From: JACMLX01 sp040384325
GTDB taxonomy: Bacteria > Gemmatimonadota > Gemmatimonadetes > Gemmatimonadales > Gemmatimonadaceae
Length of the DNA stretch: 64,000 nucleotides
Assembly (NCBI GenBank): GCA_040384325.1
Contig: JAZKJL010000002.1
Location: 62,001 to 126,000 of the forward strand
Reading direction: 5' to 3'
Shown here: positions 46,169-57,258 of the stretch, one piece after another
How the letters are laid out: every line of letters starts with the position of its first letter
Numbering within the stretch: the stretch's first letter is position 1
Notes under the pieces: generated by a model
The model's input: only the letters and a program-made list of their open reading frames with translations
Database searches by the model: none
What the model was told of the DNA's origin: nothing
Translations under genes and position numbers: made by a program

Positions 46169-47569
46169 ATGACGCGTGTGATCTCGCCGTTCCTGAAAGT
46201 GGTGTGCTGCTGCGCCATCGTCGCAGCCTGCTCGGTCGATGGCCCGAGCGTGGCACCACTGCCGTCACCGTCGGATGCTGCGCTGACGATGGGTGGTGTG
46301 CCGAGTGGCGATGCGCGCGCGGCGCTGCAGGTCGTCCGATCGGGGAATGCACAGCTGGTCGCTGCGTCGGCGACGCTGGTGCCGCCAGGTGCGCCGCTGC
46401 CACCGTTCGTCGAGGCGCGTCTCTACGCCATCGGCAACGTGGCCATGCACGACGCGCTGAACGCGATCGTGCCGCGCTTCGAACGATACGCGGATACGAG
46501 GTCACTGGATGCGGCGGCCAACCCGGCTGCGGCCGTCGCTGCCGCGGTTCATGATGCCATCGCCGGTGCTGCACCGGGTGCTGCCGCCGCTGCGGACACG
46601 TGGTATGCGGCGCAGCTCGACGCATTGGCGGGAACGGACGGTGTGGCGGAGGGGATTGCAATCGGACAGCGCGCGGCCGCCGCGATCCTGGCGCGGCGTG
46701 CGAGTGATGGAACCGCCGGCGGTGGTGTGGCGCCGTACGTCCCCGGCGCCAGCGCAGGTGACTACCAGTTCACCTTTCCATTCAACACAGCCGGTTTCGA
46801 CTTCTTCGGCACCGGCGGTTTCGCCGATGCCTCGGTGTGGGGTGCCACCGTGACGCCGTTCGTGGTGCAATCCACCAGCCAGTTCCGCGTCGGGCGGCCG
46901 TATGGTGCACCGACCAATGCGGCGGCCGTGCTCACGGCGGCGTACACGGCCGACTTCAATGAGGTGAAGGCGCTCGGGTGCATCACCTGTACAGCGCGCA
47001 CCGCCGAGCAGACGGAGATCGCAAACTTCTGGGTGGAGAGTTCACCGGCAGGGTGGAATCGGATCGCACGCACCGTGACCAACGCGCGCCACCTGGATGC
47101 GTGGGACACCGCGCGTGTGCTGGCCCTGTTGCAGATGGGTGAGTTCGACTCGTATGCGTCGAATCTCGAATCGAAGTATCACCACAACTTCTGGCGCCCC
47201 GTGACGGCGGTGGCGCTGGCAGGTGCTGACGGCAATCCCGCCACGGCGCCGGAGGCCGGATGGCAGGTGCTCGCGTTCCCCACGCCACCGGTGCCCGACT
47301 ACCCCAGCGCGCACGCCGGTGCTGGCGGCACGGCCGCAGCGATCCTCGAAGATGCGATCCCCGGGCGCGGGCCTGGCTTCAGCACCACCAGCGCGTCGCT
47401 GCCGCTCGTCACGCGCGCATTTCGGGATGTGCGTGAAGCGGCGCTCGAGAACGCGTTGTCACGCGTCTACGTCGGCTACCACTTCCGGCACGCGGCGGAT
47501 GTGGGATTGGCACAGGGTCGGGCGATCGGTGCTTACATCGTGGCCAACGCCTTGCGCCGACTGCGCTGA
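46169..47569 (+). CDS. Vanadium haloperoxidase / PAP2-like lipoprotein
   Basis: 466 residues. Lipoprotein signal with lipobox IVAAC (C21). The three PAP2/vanadate-binding motifs are visible: KX6RP in KYHHNFWRP (K336-P344), PSxH in YPSAHAGAGG (379-382, the usual PSGH with Ala for Gly) and RX5HX5D in RVYVGYHFRHAAD (R432-D444). That order and spacing are typical of vanadium-dependent haloperoxidases and related acid phosphatases. ATG 46169 starts the signal peptide. It is divergent from the sigma factor gene and followed 49 bp later by an Ig-like lipoprotein gene. Confidence 0.88.
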   Translation: MTRVISPFLKVVCCCAIVAACSVDGPSVAPLPSPSDAALTMGGVPSGDARAALQVVRSGNAQLVAASATLVPPGAPLPPFVEARLYAIGNVAMHDALNAIVPRFERYADTRSLDAAANPAAAVAAAVHDAIAGAAPGAAAAADTWYAAQLDALAGTDGVAEGIAIGQRAAAAILARRASDGTAGGGVAPYVPGASAGDYQFTFPFNTAGFDFFGTGGFADASVWGATVTPFVVQSTSQFRVGRPYGAPTNAAAVLTAAYTADFNEVKALGCITCTARTAEQTEIANFWVESSPAGWNRIARTVTNARHLDAWDTARVLALLQMGEFDSYASNLESKYHHNFWRPVTAVALAGADGNPATAPEAGWQVLAFPTPPVPDYPSAHAGAGGTAAAILEDAIPGRGPGFSTTSASLPLVTRAFRDVREAALENALSRVYVGYHFRHAADVGLAQGRAIGAYIVANALRRLR

Positions 47570-47618
47570 CCGTGCGATCCAGCGGCGTCTCGGTGGACAC
47601 CACAGCGGGGAGGTGATC

Positions 47619-48683
47619 ATGCACCGCACATCGCCTGTCCTGCCGCGCATCACGCGGTGGATGAGCATCTCCCACCTGGCCGCATGCACCGTGCTGCTGC
47701 TCGCTGCGTGCGGCGAGTCGACGCCGACGGCGGTGCCGCCGCCGGAGATCGTGCTGCGCGGCATCACCGTCGTGGCAGAATCCCCCATGCACATGTGGGT
47801 GGCAGAGTCGAGGCGGGTGATTGCGATGGGCCAGACGGACGGAGGTGATGTGTTCCTGCCCAGCGGCGTGACCTGGGAATCGACGCATCCTGACATCGCA
47901 TCGATCGACACCACCGGTCTGCTGCAGGCGCACGGCGCCGGCAGCACGCTGGTGACGGCGCGATACCGCAACTTCTCGAGGACGGTCCACCTCACCGTCA
48001 GCCCGGTGCTGGTGGGCATTCGCCTGACGCCACAGTCAAGCCTCACCACCGACAGCACGTTGGTGTTCGATTTCGAGGCCGTGTTCCTGGATGTGAACGA
48101 CCAGGAGTTCTCGGTACCCGGGCCGATCGAATGGCACGTGGTGCAGGGGCTCGACACGCTGCCGATCCAGGTCCTCGGTACGCCACCCGGCAGTCGCATC
48201 CGGGTGCAGGTGCGCAAGACTGACGATTTCACGGTCACCATGCACAGCAGCGGCTACACGGTCACGCGCAAGTACGAGTCGTTCGTGGAACAGGCGCCAT
48301 TCACGGTCGCGCGGTTCGAGATCGTTCAGAAGGCCGCCGGCACAGGGTGGCTCTACATGCCCGACCTGCAGCTCCGCAGTGAGGTCGATGATCTGGTCAT
48401 CACACGCCTCGAGTTCAGGACCGCCGCCCCGGTCCGCCATGCCTGCGGCAAGGCGCGACTGAACGTGGCTGCCGACCCGACACCGCTGTTCGACTTCCAG
48501 CCCTACAACTTCGCGTGGCAGGGCGTACCCGTCGCTGCGGGCACGCCGGCACAGGTCACGATCACCGCGGAGCATGCGGGTCGGGTCTTCCAGGTCACCG
48601 TCACCGGCATCTACACGGTCACGCAGCCGGGCACGGTTCTCGACTACGGGACGACCGGATTCGAGTGGCGGCACTGTGCCTGA
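47619..48683 (+). CDS. Ig-like (BIG2) domain lipoprotein, paralog 1
   Basis: 354 residues, lipobox LLAAC (C31) and a ribosome site GGGGAGGTG close to the ATG. A bacterial Ig-like block follows (VTWESTHPDIASIDTTGLLQ, then a VTARYR strand typical of BIG2). The C-terminal half has an unnamed domain shared with the next gene: FLDVNDQEFSVP, GWLYMPDL, FDFQPYNFAWQG and EHAGRVFQVT. Function unknown; it probably lies on the outer surface or in the periplasm. ATG 47661 would also leave a lipobox. Confidence 0.8.
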   Translation: MHRTSPVLPRITRWMSISHLAACTVLLLAACGESTPTAVPPPEIVLRGITVVAESPMHMWVAESRRVIAMGQTDGGDVFLPSGVTWESTHPDIASIDTTGLLQAHGAGSTLVTARYRNFSRTVHLTVSPVLVGIRLTPQSSLTTDSTLVFDFEAVFLDVNDQEFSVPGPIEWHVVQGLDTLPIQVLGTPPGSRIRVQVRKTDDFTVTMHSSGYTVTRKYESFVEQAPFTVARFEIVQKAAGTGWLYMPDLQLRSEVDDLVITRLEFRTAAPVRHACGKARLNVAADPTPLFDFQPYNFAWQGVPVAAGTPAQVTITAEHAGRVFQVTVTGIYTVTQPGTVLDYGTTGFEWRHCA

Positions 48684-48720
48684 CGACGCGCCGGTGTCGG
48701 CGACCCTTGGAGATCACATC

Positions 48721-49803
48721 ATGCACGAGATGACGTCCATGACCATCAGACCCTCGCTCCGTCTGCGCGTCGCGACCCGGGTTCGGATCGCCCGGGTCGC
48801 CGCCGGTTGCCTTGCGTTGCTCAGCGGGTGTGCGGAGTCCACCGCCACCGCGCCACCGGAGCCGGTAATTGCCGTCGCGGGCATCGACTTTCGTGCGGAT
48901 TTTCCCGCGACCGTGCTGGTGGCGGAAACACGGCCGCTGACGGTGCTGGGCCAGACGCGTGCGGGCGACGTCGTGCTGGCCGCCGGGGTCAGTTGGGAGT
49001 CGAGCGATCCCGCGATCGCATCGATCGACAGCGTCGGCACTCTGACCGTGAACGGTGTTGGTCAGGTGGCCGTGACCGCGCGGTACCGGGAGTTCTCCGC
49101 GACACGGCTGCTGGTCGCGAGTCCCGCATTCGTGGGAGTGCAGCTGGTCGAGCAGCCGCTCGTCATTGCCGACAGCGGGACGGTCTTCGTCGTCTCCGCG
49201 CAGTTCCTGGACGTGAACGACAAGGAGGTGTCGGTACCATGGCCGATCAACTGGGCCGTGAAGCAGGGTGCGGAGTCGCTGCAATTCCAGATCCTCGATG
49301 CCCCACGCAACACGCGCATTCGGATGCAGGCGTACCGCGCCGGCGACATCACGGTGCAGATGACGGCCAACGGGCAGGTCGTGTCGCAGCAGTTCGCGGC
49401 CTGGGTCGACGCGGCGCCGTTCACCGTCGAACGATTCGACATGGTGCAGGGCGGCGGCGTGAACAACTGGCTCTACATGCCGGACCTCCACATCCGCAGT
49501 CATGTCGACGACCTCATCGTGAGGCGCGTCGAGTTCCGGAACGCGGCACCGTTCGCAGCCGCGTGCGGCCATGCGGCGCTGGTCGCGGACGCGGCTGCGA
49601 CACCGATCTTCGACTTCCAGCCATACAACTTCTCATGGCAGGGACAGCGCGTGGCCGACGGCACCACCGCCGAAGTCACGATCATCGCCGAGCATGCCGG
49701 GCGCAGGTTCCAGGTCAGCGCCACCGGTCGCTATGCCACGCGGTCGCCGACGTCGATCGTCGACTACGGCACGCCGGGGTTCATCTGGCGGGCGTGTGCC
49801 TGA
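48721..49803 (+). CDS. Ig-like (BIG2) domain lipoprotein, paralog 2
   Basis: 360 residues, lipobox LLSGC (C37). It has the same architecture as the upstream gene: BIG2-like VSWESSDPAIASIDSVGTLT with VTARYREF, then FLDVNDKEVSVP, NWLYMPDLHIRSHVDDLIV, FDFQPYNFSWQG and EHAGRRFQVS. Conservation is highest in the C-terminal half, which suggests a structured domain beyond the Ig fold. It follows paralog 1 by 37 bp and so is in the same transcript, probably an internal duplication. Confidence 0.8.
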   Translation: MHEMTSMTIRPSLRLRVATRVRIARVAAGCLALLSGCAESTATAPPEPVIAVAGIDFRADFPATVLVAETRPLTVLGQTRAGDVVLAAGVSWESSDPAIASIDSVGTLTVNGVGQVAVTARYREFSATRLLVASPAFVGVQLVEQPLVIADSGTVFVVSAQFLDVNDKEVSVPWPINWAVKQGAESLQFQILDAPRNTRIRMQAYRAGDITVQMTANGQVVSQQFAAWVDAAPFTVERFDMVQGGGVNNWLYMPDLHIRSHVDDLIVRRVEFRNAAPFAAACGHAALVADAAATPIFDFQPYNFSWQGQRVADGTTAEVTIIAEHAGRRFQVSATGRYATRSPTSIVDYGTPGFIWRACA

Positions 49804-49913
49804 GGCACGGGCCTCGACGTGCACTGCGGCGCGCGCCACGGCGCCTGACGTGGTAGCGGCGAGCCGCCGCGATTGCCCGCGCGCATGTTTGCCCGCACGT
49901 TTCGCGCGTCAAC

Positions 49914-51008
49914 ATGCCGACACCGACCCTCGCCCACCTCCGCCGCTTCGCCGTGGCGCGGTCGCTCTTCGCGCCGACCACGCTGCCGCGTGCCCTCGCG
50001 AAACTCGGCTTCGTCCAGGCCGACCCGATCCGCGCCCCGGCTCGCGCACAGGACCTGACCCTCCGCCACCGCGTGAAGGACTACTGCGCCGGGGACCTCG
50101 AACGGCGCTACCCGCGGCTCGGCGTCGAGGAGGACTTCTTCGTCAACTACGGCTTCGTCACCCGCGAGATCCAGCGGCTGATGCACCCCCGCGGTGAACG
50201 GCGCGCCTGGTCGCGCACGCAACGCAAGCGCGCGGTGGCCGTGCTGGAGTACATCCGTGCGCGCGGCGCCGTGCATCCCCGCGACGTGGACACGCACTTC
50301 GCGCACGGCAAGGTCACCAACTGGTTCGGTGGCACCAGCAACGCCAGCACCCAGCTGCTGGATGGCATGCACTACCGCGGCGCACTCCGCATCGCGCGTC
50401 GCGAAGGCGGCATCCGCGTCTACTCGGCGCGCGAGGCGCACGACCCGGCACCCGACCCGCTGGCCGCGATGGATGCGCTGGTGGACGTGCTGGTGAACAA
50501 GTACGCCCCGCTGCCGGAGCGTTCACTCGGGGAGCTGGTCAGCCGGCTCGCCTTCGGTGCGCCGCAGTGGACCGCCGACCGCCGCGCCGCATTCAAGCGA
50601 GCGCTCGCGCGGCACCCGTCGGTGGTGATCGATGGCCTGCGCTGGGTCTGGCCCGACGGCGAGAACCCGCGCGCCGTGAAGCACCGCGTGGACGACACCG
50701 TGCGGCTGCTCGCCCCGTTCGATCCGGTCGTCTGGGACCGTCGCCGGTTCGAGCTGTTCTGGGGATGGCCGTACCGCTTCGAGGCCTACACGCCCGCGCC
50801 CAAGCGCGTGCGCGGCTATTACGCCCTGCCGCTGCTCTGGCGCGACCAGGTCGTCGGGTGGGGGAACCTCTCGCTGCGCGAGGGCGGCCTGCAGGCCGAT
50901 CTCGGGTACGTGGCGGGCAGCCCGCCATCGGATCCCGCCTTCGCGTCGGCGTTGGACGAGGAGCTGCATCGCGTGCGGGCATTCCTGTCGCTGGCGCATT
51001 CCGACTGA
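49914..51008 (+). CDS. YcaQ/AlkX-like winged-helix DNA glycosylase (HTH_42)
   Basis: 364 residues. HTH_42 proteins contain tandem winged helices and include AlkZ and E. coli YcaQ/AlkX, which remove bulky adducts or unhook DNA interstrand crosslinks. The catalytic loop here is LGFVQADPIR: Q35-A36-D37 matches the QxD type of YcaQ/AlkX rather than the QxQ of AlkZ. RVKDYCAGDLERRYPRLG, PHPRDVDTHFAHG-like and LLAPFDPVVWDRRRFELFWGW are family regions. Upstream 110 bp holds nothing recognised. sbcD and sbcC follow 69 bp later, giving a DNA-repair cluster. Confidence 0.88.
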   Translation: MPTPTLAHLRRFAVARSLFAPTTLPRALAKLGFVQADPIRAPARAQDLTLRHRVKDYCAGDLERRYPRLGVEEDFFVNYGFVTREIQRLMHPRGERRAWSRTQRKRAVAVLEYIRARGAVHPRDVDTHFAHGKVTNWFGGTSNASTQLLDGMHYRGALRIARREGGIRVYSAREAHDPAPDPLAAMDALVDVLVNKYAPLPERSLGELVSRLAFGAPQWTADRRAAFKRALARHPSVVIDGLRWVWPDGENPRAVKHRVDDTVRLLAPFDPVVWDRRRFELFWGWPYRFEAYTPAPKRVRGYYALPLLWRDQVVGWGNLSLREGGLQADLGYVAGSPPSDPAFASALDEELHRVRAFLSLAHSD

Positions 51009-51077
51009 GCCAGCCGGCCCATCGTCGGAGCACGCCGGGCGCCGGACTCGCCACTCCCGCGCGCTCTATCTTTCAGC

Positions 51078-52300
51078 ATGCGCATCGCTCACCTCGCTGA
51101 CCTGCACCTCGGATTCCGCCAGTACCAGCGGGTCAGTGCCGCGGGCAACAACCAGCGGGAAGCCGATGTGGCACGGGCCACGCGACGGGCCATCGATGCC
51201 GTCATCACCACCGCCCCCGACCTGGTCCTGATCGCAGGCGACGTGTTCCACCAGGTGCGCCCGTCCAACCCGATGATCCTGTTCGCCCACCGCGAACTGG
51301 GGCGCCTGCGCGCCGCGCTGCCGCAGGTACCGATCGTCGTCATCGCCGGCAATCACGACCTGCCGCGCGCCGCCGAGACGGGGTGCATCCTGTCGCTTTT
51401 CCGCACCCTCGGCATCACGGTGGTGGAGCACGAGCCTGAACGCCTGCGTTTCCCGCAGCTCGACCTCTCCCTCTTCGCCGTGCCTGACCGCCTCGGCCAG
51501 CCACTGCCGGCCCTCACCACCGACGGTGACGCGAAGTGGAACGTGCTGCTGCTGCACGGTGAGGTGCAGGGCGTGCTCCCGGACCGCGCGGTGATGGTCG
51601 ATCGCACGCCGAGCGAGGTCACCGTCGGCGAGCTGGAGGAGGCGCCGTGGGATTACGTCGCACTCGGACACTATCACGTGCACCGGCAGGTCGCGACGCG
51701 GGCGTGGTACGCCGGGTCACTCGAGTACGTGAGCAGCAACGCCTGGGGCGAGATGGCGGAGCAGCGCCAGCATGCCGTGCCGGGCAAGGGATTCGCACTG
51801 CACGACCTCGTCACCGGTGAGCACACCTTCGTCGAGGTGCCGGCGGAACGACGCTTCGTGGACCTCGAGCCGGTGGATGCACGGGCCCTCGCCCCCGCCG
51901 ACGTGGATGCGCTGGTCGCCGATCGTGTGGCCCAGGTGCCCGGTGGCCTCGACGACGCGGTGGTGCGACTGGTGGTGCACGACATCCCGCGGCATGTGGC
52001 CCGTGATCTCGATCACAAGGCGATCCGCGAGTACAAGCGGCGTGCGCTGCACTTCCAGCTCGACACCCGCAAGCCGGATCTGGTGCGCACCCGGTCCGCC
52101 TCCGGCGCCGGTGGCGCACGACCGTCGCTGCCCATGCTGCTGAAGGACAAGCTCGAGGCACGCCCGCTCTCGCGCGACGTGGACCGCGCCGCCTTCGTGG
52201 CACTCGGCATGGGTTACCTCGAACGCGTCAGCGAACCCGCCGCCGTGATGCCGGAACCGGGGGCCGAGGCCGGCTTCATGCTCACGTCGCCGGACGAGTC

Positions 52301-52304
<4 letters not shown>
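51078..52304 (+). CDS. sbcD: SbcD/Mre11-type exonuclease subunit
   Basis: 408-residue metallophosphoesterase-type nuclease that processes hairpins and blocked DNA ends with SbcC. The five metal-site motifs are visible: DLHLG (7-11), GDVFHQ (54-59), GNHD (94-97), LLHGEV (about 159-164) and ALGHYHVHR (about 195-203). ATG 51078 begins MRIAHLADLHLG. Its stop overlaps the sbcC start by 4 nt (ATGA at 52301-52304). Confidence 0.95.
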
Positions 52305-54742
<2,438 letters not shown>

Positions 54743-54744
54743 CG

Positions 54745-55722
54745 GTGGCAAGCGTACGCACGTGGCGGTCCGACCCGGTGGTCAGCGGACCGGAGTTGAT
54801 CCAGCCGGCGGACATCCCGGCCCTCAACACCGTCTTCAGCGATGCCTTCTCCGAGCGATATCGCAAGGATGGGCTGGTGGGCGTGCGCGTGCCGTTCCTC
54901 AATCCGCTGATCTGGCGCTACGCCATCGAGGGGGCGGGCGCCGGCGCGGTGCTCTGGCGCACCGATCGTGGAGGCATCGCCGCCTTCAACATCGCGCACC
55001 GCAGCGGCACGGAGGGATGGATGGGTCCCCTCGCCGTGATGCCCGAGCTGCAGGCGCGCGGCGTGGGCCGCACGGTGGTGGAGTTCGGCGTCGATCACCT
55101 GCGCACGCTGGGTTGCAGCGTGATCGGGCTCGAGACGATGCCGCGCACGATGGACAACATCGGCTTCTACTCGCAGCTCGGCTTCGTGCCCGGCCCGCTC
55201 ACGATCACCGTGACGCTGGATGCCGCCACCGCCGACGGCCGCATCACGCTGCTCGGCCGGCTGCCGCAGCTGGAGCGTGACGACGCCATCGCGGAGTGTG
55301 CCGCGCTCACCGCCACCCTGCGCAGCGGCTACGACTTCACGCGCGAGATCCGCATCACCGATGCGCTGTCGATCGGTGAGACGGTGCTGGTGCAGCGCAA
55401 CGGACAGGTCACTGCCTACGCGATCTGTCACTCGGCGCCGCTGGTGGAGGGGCGGGCACGCGACGAGGTGCGGGTGCTCAAGTTCGTCGCCGCCACCGAC
55501 GCCGACGCGATGCAGCTGGTGACGCAGCTCACCGAGTATGCGCGCCGTTGCGGCACGCGTCGTGTCGCGATCCGCGTGCAGGGAGATGCAACGCGCCTCT
55601 ACGCCGCGTTGATCGCGCGCGGCGGTCGCGTGCGATGGACCGACCTGCGCATGACGATGGCCGGCCACGGCGAACCGGCGCAGCCCGCCGATGGCGTGAT
55701 GCTGTCGAACTGGGAGATCTGA
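54745..55722 (+). CDS. Two-domain GNAT acetyltransferase
   Basis: 325 residues from GTG 54745. The first GNAT domain has the acetyl-CoA-binding loop LQARGVGRTVVEFGVDHLR and IGLETMPRTMDNIGFYSQLGF, typical of motif A and the C-terminal lobe. A second, weaker GNAT-like half follows (VTAYAICHSAPLVEGRARDE, VLKFVAATDADAMQLVTQL), as in mycothiol synthase-type proteins. Acceptor unknown. It begins 2 bp after sbcC and is probably in its transcript. Confidence 0.82.
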   Translation: MASVRTWRSDPVVSGPELIQPADIPALNTVFSDAFSERYRKDGLVGVRVPFLNPLIWRYAIEGAGAGAVLWRTDRGGIAAFNIAHRSGTEGWMGPLAVMPELQARGVGRTVVEFGVDHLRTLGCSVIGLETMPRTMDNIGFYSQLGFVPGPLTITVTLDAATADGRITLLGRLPQLERDDAIAECAALTATLRSGYDFTREIRITDALSIGETVLVQRNGQVTAYAICHSAPLVEGRARDEVRVLKFVAATDADAMQLVTQLTEYARRCGTRRVAIRVQGDATRLYAALIARGGRVRWTDLRMTMAGHGEPAQPADGVMLSNWEI

Positions 55723-56126
55723 ACGCGCGCGTGACGATGCGACGTGTGACGTTCTGCACCCGCCATCCGTCCAGTTGACGAACGTTGTCGCAGGGACCTA
55801 CCTTCTGCGCAGCGTACGAATCAGGAACGGGAAGGCATAATTTTTGAGCCGATAAGTCTGCCGGTGAAGTCCGATAAATCGTGCTGACGTCATGCCCCAG
55901 TGCGGGGAAGGCGGAAGGCTGCGGGTGAGGGCTGTAGCGTATCGACGGGCTTCAAAAACCCCTTCTCGTTCCACCCTGGTGAACATGGGCGTCCCTGCAT
56001 CGCGGGGGCGCCCATGTTCGTTGTCCCCGGGTTTCACGGGAACATCACCGCTGGGTAGCTTCTTTGTTCAGTGACGCGGCGTGTGCTGCGGCTGCCGTGA
56101 CCCCTTTGGCCGGTACCCTGGCAGCG
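55723..56126. other. 404-bp spacer with no supported gene
   Basis: Between the GNAT gene and the pterin synthase gene. It holds one strong hairpin (55981-56019, listed separately). A 79-residue frame on the minus strand (55798-56037) has no start signal and reads through the hairpin, so I do not accept it. The A/T-richer stretch around 55800-55870 is unlike neighbouring coding DNA and may hold a promoter or a small RNA. I found no match to RNase P, SRP or tmRNA signatures. Confidence 0.7.
55981..56019. terminator. 15-bp-stem hairpin in the spacer
   Basis: Left arm GAACATGGGCGTCCC (55981-55995) pairs with 56005-56019 with a single T-G wobble and a 9-nt loop. It is followed by GTTGTCC, not a T run. 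It is a likely terminator for the sbcDC-GNAT unit, or a structured leader of the pterin genes that begin about 110 bp later. Confidence 0.6.
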
Positions 56127-56564
56127 ATGTCCGGGTACCACCGAGTCCTGATGCCGATCGTGACCGCCACGCGGCGCCTGCGCTTCAATGCCGCGCACCG
56201 CATCCACAACCCCGACCTGTCCGACGCCGAGAATACCCGGCTGTTCGGCAAGTGCAACAACCCCAACTGGCACGGGCACAACTACACGCTCGAAGTGTCG
56301 GTCACGGGCGAGATCGACCCCGTGACGGGGTACGTGATGGACCTCGGCATCCTCCGCGCGATCGTCGAGCGGGAGGTGATCGAGGTGATGGATCATCGCA
56401 ACCTGAACCTCGAAGTCGGGTTTCTGCGCGGGATCAACCCCACGGCCGAGAACATCGTCGTGGCGTGCTGGCATGCGATCGTGCCCCATGTGGCACCGGC
56501 CACGCTGAGCAGGCTGCGACTCTGGGAAACCGAGAACAACTATGTCGAGTATGCAGGTCTTTAG
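56127..56564 (+). CDS. 6-pyruvoyl-tetrahydropterin synthase family protein (CX5HGH type)
   Basis: About 145 residues from ATG 56127 (ATG 56151 also possible). COG0720 enzyme acting on dihydroneopterin triphosphate. Zinc ligands are H24 (NAAHR) and H49/H51 (HGH), and the catalytic Cys lies in GKCNNPNWHGH (C43), spaced CX5HGH. As I recall the COG0720 groups, CX3HGH marks QueD (queuosine) and CX5HGH marks the PTPS form of tetrahydrobiopterin synthesis, so the PTPS role is favoured. Its end overlaps folE by 23 nt, coupling the two. Confidence 0.85.
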   Translation: MSGYHRVLMPIVTATRRLRFNAAHRIHNPDLSDAENTRLFGKCNNPNWHGHNYTLEVSVTGEIDPVTGYVMDLGILRAIVEREVIEVMDHRNLNLEVGFLRGINPTAENIVVACWHAIVPHVAPATLSRLRLWETENNYVEYAGL

Positions 56565-57180
56565 GCCGGTCGATGCCGATGAGGCATTCGACGGCGTGCG
56601 ACCGGCAGTGTCGGGAACGGCGCTGGCGGAGTACGAGGCGCTGGTGCGCCGGCAGCTGGAGCTGCTGGGCGAGGACGCCGAGCGCGAAGGATTGCTGAAG
56701 ACGCCGAGTCGCGTCGCCAAGGCGATGGCCTGGCTGACACGTGGCTACGAGATGAACGCCAGCGAGGTCATCGGCGACGCGCTGTTCGAGGAGAACGCCG
56801 ACGGCATGGTGATGGTCCGCGACATCGAGCTCTACTCGATGTGCGAGCACCACATGCTGCCGTTCTTCGGCAAGGCGCACATCGCCTACATCCCCGACGG
56901 TCGGGTGGTGGGGCTGTCGAAGCTGGCGCGGGTGGTGGAGGTGTTCGCACGTCGCCTGCAGGTGCAGGAGCGCATGACGGAGCAGATCGCGCAGGCGCTG
57001 GCCGACGTGCTGAAGCCGAAGGGCGTGGGTGTGGTGATCGAGTGCGCGCACATGTGCATGGCGATGCGCGGCGTGGAGAAGCAGAACTCGAAGACCATCA
57101 CCTCGGCGCTGATCGGCAACTTCCGCAGCGACGCCAAGACCCGCGAGGAGTTCCTGCGCCTGGCGCACGGTCGCGGCTGA
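56542..57180 (+). CDS. folE: GTP cyclohydrolase I
   Basis: 212-residue homodecameric enzyme converting GTP to dihydroneopterin triphosphate, the start of folate and biopterin routes. Zinc and catalytic sites are in ELYSMCEHHMLPFFGKAHIAY and VIECAHMCMAMRGVEKQNSK, and LSKLARVVEVFARRLQVQERMT is the conserved helix. ATG 56542 overlaps the pterin synthase gene; ATG 56551 is nearly as good. Its product is the substrate of the upstream enzyme. Confidence 0.96.
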   Translation: MSSMQVFRPVDADEAFDGVRPAVSGTALAEYEALVRRQLELLGEDAEREGLLKTPSRVAKAMAWLTRGYEMNASEVIGDALFEENADGMVMVRDIELYSMCEHHMLPFFGKAHIAYIPDGRVVGLSKLARVVEVFARRLQVQERMTEQIAQALADVLKPKGVGVVIECAHMCMAMRGVEKQNSKTITSALIGNFRSDAKTREEFLRLAHGRG

Positions 57181-57258
57181 CGTAGCACGATCGCTGCACG
57201 TCCTTGCCTCATTCGCCGCCGGCCGATCCGATCGCGCCGGCGGCGGTACATTTCCGGC

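Noticed and set aside
55798..56037. A 79-residue minus-strand protein in the spacer
   Set aside because: No ribosome site, no family-like sequence, and it runs through a strong hairpin.
56127..56564. QueD (6-carboxy-tetrahydropterin synthase)
   Set aside because: The Cys-to-HGH spacing is five residues rather than three, and the gene is fused by overlap to folE and followed by an SDR, with no queuosine genes nearby.
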